A stretch of DNA of 64,000 bases, taken from contig NZ_BJVC01000002.1 in NCBI RefSeq assembly GCF_007988945.1, positions 186,001-250,000 on the forward strand. The letters are read 5' to 3'. The DNA comes from Swaminathania salitolerans. Lineage in GTDB: Bacteria; Pseudomonadota; Alphaproteobacteria; Acetobacterales; Acetobacteraceae. Made by a program: the position numbers and the translations under genes. The notes under the pieces were generated by a model. It did no database searches. It was not told the DNA's origin and saw nothing but the letters and a program-made list of their open reading frames with translations. This document shows positions 9,494-18,315 of the stretch, piece after piece. The stretch's first letter is position 1. Every line of letters starts with the position of its first letter.

Positions 9494-10596
9494 TTAATTT
9501 GTGATTGGAAAGCCGAATACTCTACAATCTTTATTGACGTCGTGATCAAACGCAGATTCTCCGACTATTTTATCCAATAAATCACGCGGCTCTTTTCCAA
9601 GTGAAAGATAGTAATCTGGATGAAGAAACCACAAATCGGTTTGGCTTACAGTGAATTTCTCAATAAAAGACACAATCTGATCGTCGGAAATAATATTATC
9701 TAGATGTCCGTACAAATAAGCTGCATCCGATGATAAGGATAAAAAAATAACTTCTTGATTGTTATCGTTTGGGAAAGAAACCATAAAGAAAACGCCAAAA
9801 TCGTTATCTGATTTTTTCCAGCTCATATGGCCAGATACCGCTAAAGGCAAAGGTGTTTTTATTGTCTTTCTAATAAAGATAAGCCCTTTGATAAGGTTCT
9901 TATGCGACTTACCCGAATTGAATCTATAAAGTTTTTGAGATATAATTCTTAGTTTATCAATAAGTCGATCGTACTTTTTTACTTGTATATCCGACGCATC
10001 TTCAATGTGGAACTTTATTTTATCAATCTCAGCACTAAAAAATTCTTTTGTAGTTTCGTCCGGATTAAAATCATCCTCGAAATCAGTAATGATGTTTTGT
10101 TTTGTTTTGTTTTGTTTTTTACTTCTTGCGACGATTCGGCGAATGCCGCGCATAGATTTTCTAAAATAGATATTTCTCTGCATACGCTTCTATATGCCTG
10201 AAGCGTGAAATCTATTTTCTCTACCAAAAAACCACGACTTTCAAAACCATCAAAAATTTTTTCGTGTTCTTTACAGAAGCCTGAAAACGTTGATTGCGTT
10301 CCTACTCCATGTTCTTTGACAACCACTTTTTCTGCTTTCACATCGAACATTGGTCCGATCGTCTTCCCATTTTTGGAAATGTCTCGCATGATTGTTTCTT
10401 TTTGAAAGATATGAGACCTTACCGCAGTTTCCGAGCACCCTGTGTGCATACATGCAGATTTAGTTTTGAATCTAGCTCTCCTTAATTTCTCCGCAAATAA
10501 GAATTCTTGACTCTTTTTATCAGCATCAGTCCGGTTATCTTCTTTTATTTTTTCCTTAAGCCATTTCAAAATTCTATGCTTTTCCGACTGGTCCAT
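9494..10596 (-). CDS. Unknown AT-rich gene split by an AAAAC repeat; probable phase-variable defence-type protein
   Basis: Two overlapping minus-strand frames, 10596-10015 and 10183-9494, meet at five AAAAC units (10094-10118). Removing one unit joins them into a single 365 aa protein (reading ...NKTKQNIITDFEDD), so the present state is probably OFF. The N-terminal half has a Cys/His pattern (CMHTGCSETAVRSHIFQKE, then TQSTFSGFCKEHEKIFDG). It recalls an uncharacterised family with C-x-H...C...SH..Q and STF-GFC--HD signatures and a possible treble-clef/HNH-like fold. The C-terminal half is hydrophilic with no motif I recognise. Base composition is far more AT-rich than the neighbours, suggesting transfer. 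Ribosome site AAGGA precedes the ATG. Confidence 0.65.
10094..10118. repeat. Pentanucleotide microsatellite (GTTTT)x5, AAAACx5 on the coding strand
   Basis: Five perfect units inside the coding sequence. Unit gain or loss by slippage changes frame by two modulo three. Four (or seven) units restore one long frame, while five give a premature end about 29 codons past the tract. This is the classical layout of a contingency locus. Confidence 0.85.
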
Positions 10597-10631
10597 AAAT
10601 TTATTCCTTTTTCATCCAATTATGCGGTCTG

Positions 10632-10661
10632 ATATTACAGTATACTTCGCTTTCTTATCAA
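10632..10661 (-). promoter_or_regulatory. Candidate promoter of the phase-variable gene
   Basis: On the minus strand TTGATA (10656-10661) is followed after 18 bases by TAATAT (10632-10637), close to sigma70 consensus, ~35 bp before the ATG at 10596. Confidence 0.55.
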
Positions 10662-10791
10662 ATTGTAGAGCCAAAATTCCAAAGAGGCACATGCACAGTG
10701 CATGCTAATCGGGCTGAAATTGCGAGATCAGATTAACGATCTCGCACCATGTCTGCTTTGTAGTTGAAAAGACGGCCGTCCCGTGTTCTTT
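10662..10791. other. Intergenic DNA with two hairpins
   Basis: No gene seen. Two inverted repeats are present: ATGCAC-A-GTGCAT (10691-10703) and GCGAGATC-N8-GATCTCGC (10722-10745). Function unknown; an operator or a small terminator without a T-run are possible. Confidence 0.4.
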
Positions 10792-10957
10792 TGTAGGCGA
10801 AAGCTGACATCCCTCATTGGGTCGCAGCTGTATAGGCAGACAGACAATCTGCGCCGCATCAAAAACACGTCTCCGAGGCAGGCTTTCTGGCCCATCCGCT
10901 ACCGCTTTCCGCCCTTCGACCCTACTTCCGATAATCGAAATAGGTTATCGGAAGTAG
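10792..10957 (+). repeat. Direct repeat copy B, ending in a 13 bp perfect inverted repeat
   Basis: Partner of 9227-9387. It ends with CTACTTCCGATAA (10922-10934), a 10-base spacer and TTATCGGAAGTAG (10945-10957), only 15 bp from the integrase stop. Copy A has a degenerate 11-6-11 version of the same element. Arms of 11-13 bp around a short spacer resemble tyrosine-recombinase core sites. There is no T-run to support a terminator. Confidence 0.75.
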
Positions 10958-10972
10958 ATATGGAGGAGGAGG

Positions 10973-12127
10973 TCATGCCTGTTCGACAGACGTCGGCTCA
11001 TTAGCCTCAATCTTATCTGCAAGTTCCTGCATTATGGGCTGGTAGTAACGGTCGAGCGATTTCAGATCGCGATGTCCGGTTACCCGCATCAGATCGAGCG
11101 GATTATTGAGATAGCGCGCGAGACGCGATGTCGCCTCGTGGCGCAGATCGTGGAAGGTGAGGTTTGTCAGGCCCGCCCGTTTTGTCATCCGGCCAAAACG
11201 GACGGAGAACGCCTTCTCATTGCCGATATCGAAGATTTTCTCATGCGGCTCCGGCCTGTGCGGCATCTGCCCGAGTTTCTCGACGAGAAGGCGTCGTGCA
11301 CCAGGTGTGAGCGGGCGTTTCTCAGGGCCAAGCTCCTCCCTGTGTCGCTCGCTCTTCACCCGGGCAAGCGAAATCGTACGACTGCGGAAATCGATGTCTT
11401 TCCAGCAGAGAGAAACAGACTCCGATAAACGACAGGCTTGTTCTATCGACCATTTGACGAGCCATATATCGTCAGCATGCTCAGAGGTCGAAACAACCTT
11501 CACAAGGCGGTCATACTCACTCTGGTGAGTGTTGTCATTGTCTAGCATGGCCAAACGCCTGTTACGCTTCCTGTCAGCACCTTGCGGTCGTTTAACAACT
11601 CTACCGGAGGCATGATTGACCGTGTGGATATCCCATTCACTGATCGCGTGCTGAATGATGCTTGCGAGAAGATTGAGCCGCTTTACCACGGTCGCTGGCG
11701 CATAACCGTCGGACAGCATACGATCCCGAAAAGCCCGGACGTCAGCGGGCTGCCATTTACTCACCATGACATTGACGACAGGGTCATCGAGCAGGGCAGG
11801 GATGTGGCCCGTACGGTCCGCCTGGCGATGGGCCATGCACTCGTCGCGGTAGCGTTCCACCAGTCGTCTGAGAGGCGTCTTGTCGAGGGACGATGTGTCC
11901 TTGAATTGCCGCAGATCGACTTCAGCGCGTTTTTCAGTGAGCCAGCGACGAGCCAGCGCTGAGGATGCGAAGGTCTTTCTCAGGCGTTTGCCATCGACCA
12001 TCTTGCGGGCCTGATACTGACCTGCGCCGCGGTACCAGACCCCTTTTGGGAGCGGTTTACCTGTGGCCGGGTCGATGCCTGATCTTTCTGATTCACTCAT
12101 GCGAAGCCCCTGATACCAAAGAGCCAT
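10973..12127 (-). CDS. Tyrosine-type site-specific integrase of the left island
   Basis: 384 aa, or 375 aa from the internal ATG at 12100, which has AGGGG; both starts have plausible ribosome sites. The N-terminal arm-binding region is followed by a SAM-like core-binding domain and the catalytic residues ACRLSE (Arg), HDLRHE (His-x-x-Arg), GHRDLKSLDRYY (His and the nucleophilic Tyr, ~350). It starts 100 bp from the 20 bp tRNA-Glu-end copy at 12227-12246, which fits integration into that tRNA gene. It is a different protein from the prophage integrase at 53176-54189. Confidence 0.92.
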   Translation of the reverse strand: MALWYQGLRMSESERSGIDPATGKPLPKGVWYRGAGQYQARKMVDGKRLRKTFASSALARRWLTEKRAEVDLRQFKDTSSLDKTPLRRLVERYRDECMAHRQADRTGHIPALLDDPVVNVMVSKWQPADVRAFRDRMLSDGYAPATVVKRLNLLASIIQHAISEWDIHTVNHASGRVVKRPQGADRKRNRRLAMLDNDNTHQSEYDRLVKVVSTSEHADDIWLVKWSIEQACRLSESVSLCWKDIDFRSRTISLARVKSERHREELGPEKRPLTPGARRLLVEKLGQMPHRPEPHEKIFDIGNEKAFSVRFGRMTKRAGLTNLTFHDLRHEATSRLARYLNNPLDLMRVTGHRDLKSLDRYYQPIMQELADKIEANEPTSVEQA

Positions 12128-12226
12128 AATTTCCTGATTGGCTCAGGAATGGCTCAAAATCAATACTTTGGTAAATCAGGATTGTGCTCTTTACCCATTG
12201 GAACCCGCAGAAAACTGCGAAAAATC

Positions 12227-12246
12227 AAATGGCGTCCCATAGGGGA
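12227..12246. repeat. attL of the prophage (20 bp tRNA-Glu 3'-end copy)
   Basis: AAATGGCGTCCCATAGGGGA is identical to 54253-54272 at the 3' end of tRNA-Glu. It marks the left end of the prophage and the right end of the integrase-bearing island to the left. Flanking DNA beyond the 20 bp differs. Confidence 0.85.
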
Positions 12247-12360
12247 ATAAATTATTTGGGACTTTTCAACTGGTTACGCCTTAAAACAGTTCAAACCTAG
12301 TCCGGCAAATCAATGGGTTAGCGGCAATTTGTAAAACACCGGATACATCCGGACCTCTCT

Positions 12361-13593
12361 TCAGAAGAGGGCTTCTTCCTGTCTTTCCCTGACCAAATCG
12401 ATAAACTCTCTCAGGTTCATGAGCCACTGCTGCTGCGCTGGCCTGAATGTCGTGTGCAGGCTCTGAGGCAGAACGAGCTGCAGGTCTTTTGCCTGCATCT
12501 CACCAGTCTGGTTTTCTGATATTCCTGGCTCGAGGGTGAGCAGATGTTTCCCCGGAATACGGACTGCTTCGGAGAGTACCTGACGCCATCTGTCCTTCAG
12601 CGTCGATTTGGCGCCAAGCATGGTGAGCCGGGATGCCGGGAACTGCGGGTCCGCATATTGTGTCGTGCCGGGAAACAGGAAATCCGGCCGGTTGCGGTTT
12701 TCGGTTTTCGCCCCGCGCTCGTGGCTGATGCTGCATGCGGTGAAGATTGCCTCGAGATGGTTTTCCAGTGCCATGCCTGCGCGCGCCTTGCGTCTGTTCT
12801 GGACGCTCAGGGAGAAGCCCAGAAATCCCTCTACATCCGGCCCGTCCTCCTGCATGAAGCCGCCCGCAATCCGGCTCGCAACGATCCGGCGCTCGAGACG
12901 GCGGAACAGCTGCTCCTCGCGTTCCATCCAGGAAATGAGAGCCAGATCGGGATCGTCGAGAGGAGAAACTTCCGGAAGCGACTGCCGGGCAAGTGTCGAA
13001 AAGACCTGCGTTTTCGGGAACACCAGACCGAATTGATCAATCAGCCCGTCCAGATAATCCGCCTCGGGTTCCGCCTGTTCGAGCCCCAGCTCGTCGAGGA
13101 TATACCGTGCGGCAAAACCGAGCTCCGGATTGTTCGTTTCCCCGACTTCCGTGAAAACGAAGCCTTTCTTCGACGCGCTTCCGTCAATGCCGAACAGCCA
13201 GTCCAGCTGGTTTCTTACCGTGCCCTCCGCAGCCGTGATGATCACCAGCGCAGATCCGTCAGGGCGGAGAGCGAGATAGAAGAGATCCCCAGGGGACATC
13301 AGGAGAGTGACCTCGTTGTCCCTGTAGTACAGGCGGTATTCGGTGCGGGTCGGATGTGCCCGCCGGGAGTCATACCAGCTGAGCGATCCGTCGACAGTAA
13401 CCGGCTGCTCGTCTTCATTCAGCCAGATGAACCGCGTCTGGAAGTCCAATCTGTCATCATCGCCAAACAGCGCTCGCAGGGCCAGCGAACCATTGAACTC
13501 ATGCTGATGGGACTTCGCCGGTGAGGCCTCAACCGCGCTGATCACCTTGGACACAACGCCAAGAAACTCATCTGCCAGCCGCCCGCGTTTCAT
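12361..13593 (-). CDS. EcoRII-like type II restriction endonuclease
   Basis: 410 aa from the ATG at 13593 (EcoRII is 404 aa); the open frame upstream is non-homologous. The C-terminal catalytic domain shows [14 protein letters not shown], then RPDFLFPG (~298) and [14 protein letters not shown] (~324), the PD...K layout of the EcoRII C-terminal nuclease, followed by [14 protein letters not shown]. EcoRII enzymes cut CCWGG-type sites and need two sites. The gene diverges from its methyltransferase, and Vsr follows the methyltransferase, which also fits a C5-methylated CCWGG-like target. The exact site is inferred. It is a prophage-borne cargo gene next to attL. Confidence 0.85.
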   Translation of the reverse strand: MKRGRLADEFLGVVSKVISAVEASPAKSHQHEFNGSLALRALFGDDDRLDFQTRFIWLNEDEQPVTVDGSLSWYDSRRAHPTRTEYRLYYRDNEVTLLMSPGDLFYLALRPDGSALVIITAAEGTVRNQLDWLFGIDGSASKKGFVFTEVGETNNPELGFAARYILDELGLEQAEPEADYLDGLIDQFGLVFPKTQVFSTLARQSLPEVSPLDDPDLALISWMEREEQLFRRLERRIVASRIAGGFMQEDGPDVEGFLGFSLSVQNRRKARAGMALENHLEAIFTACSISHERGAKTENRNRPDFLFPGTTQYADPQFPASRLTMLGAKSTLKDRWRQVLSEAVRIPGKHLLTLEPGISENQTGEMQAKDLQLVLPQSLHTTFRPAQQQWLMNLREFIDLVRERQEEALF

Positions 13594-13708
13594 ATTCAAT
13601 GCCTGCTCTGCCTTGCGGCCGGACGAACCGGCTCGATTACCGCAGCCTAATCTGGCAGCTGATGGGCGTCGAGTCTGGTCAAAACCGGAACATGTCACGA
13701 ACAGGGTA

Positions 13709-13736
13709 TTGTCTGCCGGGAGAAAAACTGTACAAA
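13709..13736 (+). promoter_or_regulatory. Candidate promoter of the C5 methyltransferase gene
   Basis: TTGTCT (13709-13714), 16-base spacer, TACAAA (13731-13736), 27 bp before the chosen start. Lies in the divergent region between the restriction and modification genes. Confidence 0.35.
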
Positions 13737-13762
13737 TGACCAAAATATTCCCAGAGGCCAGA

Positions 13763-15019
13763 ATGTCACTTTTTCCCGATGCACGCACCAGTTTCTCGCT
13801 CATGAGAGAGCAGGCCGGGCTTACCCTGAAGGAAGCCGCCGGGAAACTGAGGATCAGCGAAAGCACGGCCAATCGCTATGAAAAGGGACGACAGAGGGTT
13901 TCGCCGCCGGTCATGCGTCTGCTTGAAACCATGGTTGCGGAGCGTCGTCGCAGCCAGCGTGCGGTTCAACCCGGCTTTCGTTTTATCGATCTGTTTGCAG
14001 GAATCGGAGGCCTGCGCATCGGGTTCGAGGGAATTGGCGGTCGTTGCGTATTCACATCCGAATGGGACCGTTTCTCTCGTGAGACCTATGCCCTGAACTA
14101 CCCTGACAATCATGAGATCAGCGGGGACATCAGACCTTTTTCGGAAAACCCGGAACTGGTGCCGGAACACGACGTGCTTCTGGCGGGCTTTCCCTGCCAG
14201 CCATTTTCCCTGGCCGGCGTTTCAAAAAAGAATGCGCTGGGTCGACCGCATGGCTTTCTGTGCAACATGCAGGGCACGCTCTTTTTCGATACAGCCCGGA
14301 TCATCGCGCATCACCGGCCCGCTGCTTTCCTGCTCGAGAACGTCAAGAATCTGCGCAGCCATGACAAGGGCCGGACATTTGCGGTCATCATGGCCACCCT
14401 GCGCGACAAGCTGGGATATCATGTGCAGAGCCGTGTGATCAGCTCAGCCCCTTGGGTGCCCCAGAAGCGCGAACGGATTTTTATTGTGGGCTTTCGCGAG
14501 AAAACGGATTTCGATCTCGACGCTCTAGAACTTCCCGCGGCGGAGCAAGGCCCGCGTCTGGGCGATATTCTCGAGCCCAATGAGCTTGTGGCGCCGAAAT
14601 ACACCCTGACCGAGCATCTCTGGACCTATCTGCAGAACTATCGCGCCAAACACGAAGCCAAGGGGAATGGTTTCGGCTTTGGACTCTGTGGCCCGGAGGA
14701 TATCGCCAGAACACTTTCCGCCCGCTACCACAAGGATGGCTCCGAGATCCTGATCAGGCAGGACGGCAAGCGTCCACGCCGCCTGACACCGCAGGAATGC
14801 GCCCGTCTGATGGGGTTCGAACGGGAAGGGAGACCCTTCCGCATTGGCGTGTCCGACACCCAGGCCTACAGGCAGTTCGGCAATGCTGTTGTCGTGCCGG
14901 TAGTGGAATATCTGGCGCAGGCCATGGCCCCCCATATACGCACGGTCATGCAGACCTCCGAGGATCCGGCACGCCGCCGCGAGCTGTCATCGGCCAGTGT
15001 CGAGGTGCCCGTTGGCTGA
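13763..15019 (+). CDS. DNA (cytosine-5) methyltransferase with N-terminal HTH (M.EcoRII/Dcm-like)
   Basis: 418 aa from the ATG at 13763 (AGAGG five bases upstream; the ATG at 13736 has no suitable site). Residues ~10-55 are an Xre-type HTH ([20 protein letters not shown]), so the enzyme probably also represses its own or the divergent restriction gene, as M.EcoRII-type enzymes do. Methyltransferase motifs follow: [29 protein letters not shown] (catalytic Cys ~144), [16 protein letters not shown] region, [12 protein letters not shown]. Its end overlaps the Vsr start by eight bases. Confidence 0.93.
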   Translation: MSLFPDARTSFSLMREQAGLTLKEAAGKLRISESTANRYEKGRQRVSPPVMRLLETMVAERRRSQRAVQPGFRFIDLFAGIGGLRIGFEGIGGRCVFTSEWDRFSRETYALNYPDNHEISGDIRPFSENPELVPEHDVLLAGFPCQPFSLAGVSKKNALGRPHGFLCNMQGTLFFDTARIIAHHRPAAFLLENVKNLRSHDKGRTFAVIMATLRDKLGYHVQSRVISSAPWVPQKRERIFIVGFREKTDFDLDALELPAAEQGPRLGDILEPNELVAPKYTLTEHLWTYLQNYRAKHEAKGNGFGFGLCGPEDIARTLSARYHKDGSEILIRQDGKRPRRLTPQECARLMGFEREGRPFRIGVSDTQAYRQFGNAVVVPVVEYLAQAMAPHIRTVMQTSEDPARRRELSSASVEVPVG

Positions 15020-15476
15020 CATCGTCACGCCGGAAGTTCGCAGCCGGATGATGTCGGGCATCCGGGGCAGGAACACAAAGCCGGAAATCATGCTGCGCAA
15101 GGCCCTGCATGCACAGGGATTCCGCTTCCGGATTCACGATCGCACCCTGCCGGGGCGGCCGGATATCGTGCTGCCGAAATGGAAAGCCGTTATTCTCGTC
15201 CAGGGATGCTTCTGGCACGGCCATGACTGCTCGCTGTTCCGCATGCCGTCCACCCGGCAGGAGTTCTGGTGCGAAAAGATCGAAGGCAATCGCGCGCGTG
15301 ATGCGCGCAACCGCGAGAAGCTGATCGGGCAGGGCTGGCGGGTGTTCGAGGTGTGGGAATGCGCCATGAAGGGGCCCGAGCGGTTGAACCCGGAACAGGT
15401 CATCGAGATGGCGGCTTCCTGGCTGCGGGAAGGAGCTTCTACGGGCATCCTGAGAGGAGCGACCGCGCAGATGTAA
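15012..15476 (+). CDS. vsr: Very short patch repair endonuclease
   Basis: 154 aa from a TTG at 15012 (GAGG six bases upstream), giving [20 protein letters not shown] as in known Vsr; a GTG at 14997 is less likely. Conserved features are [36 protein letters not shown] (catalytic Asp), [11 protein letters not shown] and zinc-ligand-like Cys/His. Vsr nicks beside T:G mismatches that arise when 5-methylcytosine deaminates, so it limits mutation caused by the adjacent methyltransferase. Confidence 0.93.
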   Translation: MADIVTPEVRSRMMSGIRGRNTKPEIMLRKALHAQGFRFRIHDRTLPGRPDIVLPKWKAVILVQGCFWHGHDCSLFRMPSTRQEFWCEKIEGNRARDARNREKLIGQGWRVFEVWECAMKGPERLNPEQVIEMAASWLREGASTGILRGATAQM

Positions 15477-15831
15477 CAGGCCGACCCGGTCCTGCCTCGC
15501 CTTTCCTTCGCAGGTATGATCTAATTTACCGCCTCATCAAACGTGTCGCCGGCCGAGAAACAGACCGGTAGATCAGGCATGGTCACGCCGAACGCCTGAG
15601 CTTTCGAGCCTGCCCCGGTGATGAAGGGGTGATCTGCTGATATTCTCCGTTGCCGGGCTGTTCCAGCCCGGCGTGTCTGCGTGTTGCCTCAACGAGGCCC
15701 ATGCCGTCTTCCTTTTCAGGATGGAGGACGGTGATCGGATGTTCCTGGCTCCCTCCGGCGCAGGGCAAGTATGAGGCGCAAAAAGGCGGAGTGTATGGGA
15801 TGTATGAAAATGAGTAGAAATTCTCCCGCGC
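15477..15831. other. Gene-free stretch with a strong hairpin
   Basis: No credible gene. A 9 bp perfect stem with a 3-base loop, GCCGGGCTG-TTC-CAGCCCGGC, is at 15652-15672. It has no T-run on either side. It could act as a barrier between the convergent vsr and adenine methylase transcripts. Confidence 0.5.
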
Positions 15832-16632
15832 TCATCCGTTGCTGATCAGGACTTCCCCGACCCTCCCTCGGCCCTTGGCGGTCCCGGCGATGGAATAGGA
15901 TGTCTCGACAGCCTCGATCCCGAAGGCTGCAAACATCTCGCGCACTTCCGGCCGATCGTTCAGGGAAAGGATGAACCGGCCCTCGATTTTCGAGAGTATC
16001 CGGGCCAGGTTTTCGAGATCTGTGCGGGCGAACGGAGCGCCATAATCCCGTTCACATCCCCAGTAGGGCGGATCGAGGTAGAACAAAGTTCCCGGTCGGT
16101 CATAGCGGGACAGGATATCGTGATAGGGCAGGCATTCTATGACCACCCGGCTCAGTCGCCGATGGACCTCCTCCAGCGTTGTGCCCAGGCTCTGCACATC
16201 GAACCGGGCTGGCCCGAGTGAGACCCCGAAGCCCGGCCGCCTGATCTTCCCACCGAATGCCGTCTTCAGGATATAGAGGAAACGTGCCGCACGGTGCAGG
16301 TCAGTCAGGCTCTCTGGCACTGCAGCGAGCAGCCATTCGAACTGGTCACGGCTTGTGAGCTGCCAGCGCAACATGTCCATGAGCGGCACATAGTGGTGCT
16401 GCAATATGCGGAACAGATTGGAAACGTCCCGGTTGAGATCGTTGATGACCTCACACTTTACCGTGAAGGGACGACGGAAAAACACCCCGCCCATGCCTAT
16501 GAACGGCTCGACATAGGTCTCGTGAGGGACAGCGCGAATCCGCTGGATGATACGCGCAGCAAGGCGCGACTTGCCTCCCAGGTAGGGGGCGACGGGTTTG
16601 ACGGCCGGAGTCGGCCGGAAATTGGACTCCAT
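15832..16632 (-). CDS. Phage DNA adenine methylase (Dam-like, orphan)
   Basis: 266 aa. N-terminal PYLGGKSRLA (~17-26) and EPFIGMGGVFF (SAM binding), then the catalytic FYLDPPYWGC (~185-194), define a D12-class N6-adenine methyltransferase. No cognate nuclease is adjacent. Phages often carry such enzymes to evade host restriction or set packaging and replication timing. A minus-strand terminator lies just upstream, so it is probably transcribed from its own promoter. Target sequence unknown. Confidence 0.9.
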   Translation of the reverse strand: MESNFRPTPAVKPVAPYLGGKSRLAARIIQRIRAVPHETYVEPFIGMGGVFFRRPFTVKCEVINDLNRDVSNLFRILQHHYVPLMDMLRWQLTSRDQFEWLLAAVPESLTDLHRAARFLYILKTAFGGKIRRPGFGVSLGPARFDVQSLGTTLEEVHRRLSRVVIECLPYHDILSRYDRPGTLFYLDPPYWGCERDYGAPFARTDLENLARILSKIEGRFILSLNDRPEVREMFAAFGIEAVETSYSIAGTAKGRGRVGEVLISNG

Positions 16633-16648
16633 GGGATTGATTCTCGAT

Positions 16649-16680
16649 AAAAGCCCCGCCGCTGCAGCGGTTGGCGGGGC
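16649..16680 (-). terminator. Intrinsic terminator (minus strand) upstream of adenine methylase
   Basis: GCCCCGCC (16653-16660) pairs with GGCGGGGC (16673-16680). On the minus strand the stem is followed by TTTTAT. Confidence 0.65.
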
Positions 16681-16823
16681 AGGTTTTCCTGTGGGTGCTT
16701 TTCACACCCGGCGAGGCTGTTGGCGCAGCCTTGCCCCCGTCGCTTCTTGCCCCGTCGGGCCTTGGCAAAAGGGGGAAACCCTGATCCGGCGCGTTCGCTT
16801 TTTCTGATTGACGCGCCTGATTT

Positions 16824-16838
16824 GTTCTCATTATGTTC
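16824..16838 (+). promoter_or_regulatory. LexA/SOS box of alphaproteobacterial type
   Basis: GTTC-TCATTAT-GTTC matches the GTTC-N7-GTTC operator known for alphaproteobacterial LexA. A possible promoter overlaps it (TTGTTC 16822-16827, TATGAT 16843-16848, 15-base spacer). It precedes the small zinc-ribbon gene. Confidence 0.6.
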
Positions 16839-16843
16839 GTGCT

Positions 16844-17197
16844 ATGATGCGTTCGGCCTCGCCCCATCCTGCACTCGACAAGAAACTCGCCACCATGCCG
16901 GCGCGCCTTGCGGCTGACTGGGGTCTGTGGGTTCATTCGCGATGCAGTTGTGGAGCATTGGCCGTGTCGGGCTTGAGGCTCCTGCTGGAAAACCGGCCCG
17001 ATATCGCGCATTGCCGGATGAACGACATTGCCGAGCGCCTGCGGTGTGATCGCTGCGCGAAGCTTTATGAGGAGGTAGCGCTATCCGACGAGGGGCGATC
17101 GGAGCCCGGTGGGATGGTCGAATGGATGTTGCCTCTGATCTTGCGGAGCGGATCCAGCCAGCATCTCGCGCCGTCTTCCAGGAGCGCGGAGAGATAA
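16844..17197 (+). CDS. Small zinc-ribbon-like protein, possibly SOS-controlled
   Basis: 117 aa from the ATG at 16844; if the TATGAT at 16843 is a -10, the start may be ATG 16893 (MPARLAADWGLWV). The core is a Cys4 pattern, CSCG...RLRCDRC with LLLENRPDIAHCRMNDIAER between the knuckles. It resembles small hypothetical proteins of alphaproteobacteria and their phages whose function I do not know. The plus strand amid minus-strand phage genes and the SOS box suggest a moron expressed in lysogens or after DNA damage. Confidence 0.6.
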   Translation: MMRSASPHPALDKKLATMPARLAADWGLWVHSRCSCGALAVSGLRLLLENRPDIAHCRMNDIAERLRCDRCAKLYEEVALSDEGRSEPGGMVEWMLPLILRSGSSQHLAPSSRSAER

Positions 17198-17201
17198 GGC
17201 G

Positions 17202-17441
17202 CTAGTTTTTCGGGTTTTTGGTGTCGTCGGCGTTGACGGCATGCTTGCTGTTCATCGCGATGCTGTTCACCAGCCCGTAGAGCAACAGCCATTTCGACCC
17301 AGGAGCGGGCCGCGGCCAGTAGCGCGCTACGACGGCGCACAGAGCGACGAGAAACGCTCCGATCAGCGTCAGATCGCTAGCGGTTTGAGCGGGCAGGAAC
17401 GGTAGAACGGATTCATAGAGTTGCTGCAGATCCGAATTCAT
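17202..17441 (-). CDS. Small membrane protein, holin candidate
   Basis: 79 aa from ATG 17441 (AAAGGA upstream). One clear hydrophobic segment (LTLIGAFLVALCAVVARYW), a second weaker one (WLLLYGLVNSIAM), and a charged C-terminal tail. It lies directly downstream of the lysozyme gene, typical for a holin or holin-associated protein. Assignment rests on topology and position only. Confidence 0.6.
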   Translation of the reverse strand: MNSDLQQLYESVLPFLPAQTASDLTLIGAFLVALCAVVARYWPRPAPGSKWLLLYGLVNSIAMNSKHAVNADDTKNPKN

Positions 17442-17488
17442 TGCTGCAGTTCCTTTCACGGGTTGTGCAAGTGGATGTCTCTGACCGG

Positions 17489-17983
17489 TCAGGCCACGAA
17501 CGGCACGCCCTCAACTGGCCGGCCGAGATAGATGGCGAGCTCGAGCCGTCTGCGCCGCTGAAGGCCGGGCAGGGGCACCAGGCGGCCATTCACCGTCGCC
17601 TTGTCCCAGCGCAGAAGCTGCTGCCCGGCGGCTGAATAGAGTTTCTGATTGAGCAGACCGATCAGCGTCGATCGGCGCATCGCCGCGCTGCCGATGTTGA
17701 ACTGCCAGGAGAGCAGTGCGGCTTCCTGCCAGGCAGTGAGCGGCACTTCGACTGCGGCACGAAGCGTCAAGCGCAGCCCCGCAAGGGTCTGGCTCGCCAG
17801 TGCCACCGCCTCGGTCTCTCTGATCGGTTTGGTGCGGGCTGTGACGGGCGATCCATCGGCAAGCGCACGATTGCCAATACCGATCGTCCAGTGTCCGGCA
17901 GGGCAGAGATAGGGCGCAAGACGCAGCCCTTCGATATCGCCCCGGCGCAGGAACGCCAGGGCGATTTCCAGTGATGTCGTCAT
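17489..17983 (-). CDS. Phage endolysin, lysozyme of GH24 type
   Basis: 164 aa. IEGLRLAPYLCPAGHWTIGIGN (~17-38, catalytic Glu in IEGLRL, then the T of WTIG) is the signature of T4/P22-like lysozymes. WQEAALLSWQFNIG and LQRRRRLELAIYLG complete the fold. It cleaves peptidoglycan at the end of infection. No signal peptide, so a holin is needed, and one candidate follows. Confidence 0.9.
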   Translation of the reverse strand: MTTSLEIALAFLRRGDIEGLRLAPYLCPAGHWTIGIGNRALADGSPVTARTKPIRETEAVALASQTLAGLRLTLRAAVEVPLTAWQEAALLSWQFNIGSAAMRRSTLIGLLNQKLYSAAGQQLLRWDKATVNGRLVPLPGLQRRRRLELAIYLGRPVEGVPFVA

Positions 17984-18001
17984 CAGTCGTGTCTCCGAAA
18001 C

Positions 18002-18030
18002 AAAAAAAGCCGCCCGGGTGGGGCGGCTTT
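18002..18030 (-). terminator. Intrinsic terminator (minus strand) upstream of lysozyme
   Basis: AAAGCCGCCC (18006-18015) pairs with GGGCGGCTTT (18021-18030). Minus-strand transcripts meet the stem followed by seven T. It would insulate the lysis genes from the Gabija operon. A near-identical terminator is at 37558-37585. Confidence 0.8.
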
Positions 18031-18315
18031 GGGGGGGGAAGAGAAAGGGCGATGGTCGGCTTTCGTCCTTGCCCCAGCTCTCATCGGCTGAGCGGCGGTA
18101 GTCAGTTGGTTACTCTGGTTGTTAGAGAGTGATCATAGGAATGCTTGAGACCGAAGCGACTACCGTCAAGCGTACAGGTTGAAATGCGGAAAGGAACGTC
18201 GGCGACAGGGCTATCCGTTTTTTCGCACTTGCGATATTCTTGCCAGTCATGCGCGGCAGGCCGAACAACGGCTTTTGTCGAAGGACGGCGTTCAACACTA
18301 ATTCCCTATGAGAGA
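18031..18315. other. Gap between terminator and gajB
   Basis: 285 bp with no gene or structure I can support. It may hold the promoter of the lysis genes. Confidence 0.3.

Larger units (their letters stand above)
1..12246. mobile_element. Tandem tRNA-Glu genomic island carrying a type I R-M operon (left end outside window)
   Basis: Inferred island. Its right boundary is the 20 bp tRNA-Glu 3'-end copy at 12227-12246, and a tyrosine integrase (10973-12127) lies 100 bp inside it. Contents seen here are a complex type I R-M operon, a degenerate IS3-family copy, an AT-rich phase-variable gene and direct repeats. The element would need another copy of the 20 bp core to the left of base 1. It could instead be several smaller insertions, because the link between the R-M operon and the integrase is by proximity only. 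Confidence 0.5.

Noticed and set aside
10922-10957. Rho-independent terminator for the left-island integrase
   Set aside because: Good hairpin but no T-run on either strand, and a related element recurs in copy A; treated as recombination-site-like instead.
15583-15768. Possible small minus-strand gene in the 15.5-15.8 kb gap
   Set aside because: Low-complexity composition, no ribosome site, overlaps the hairpin.
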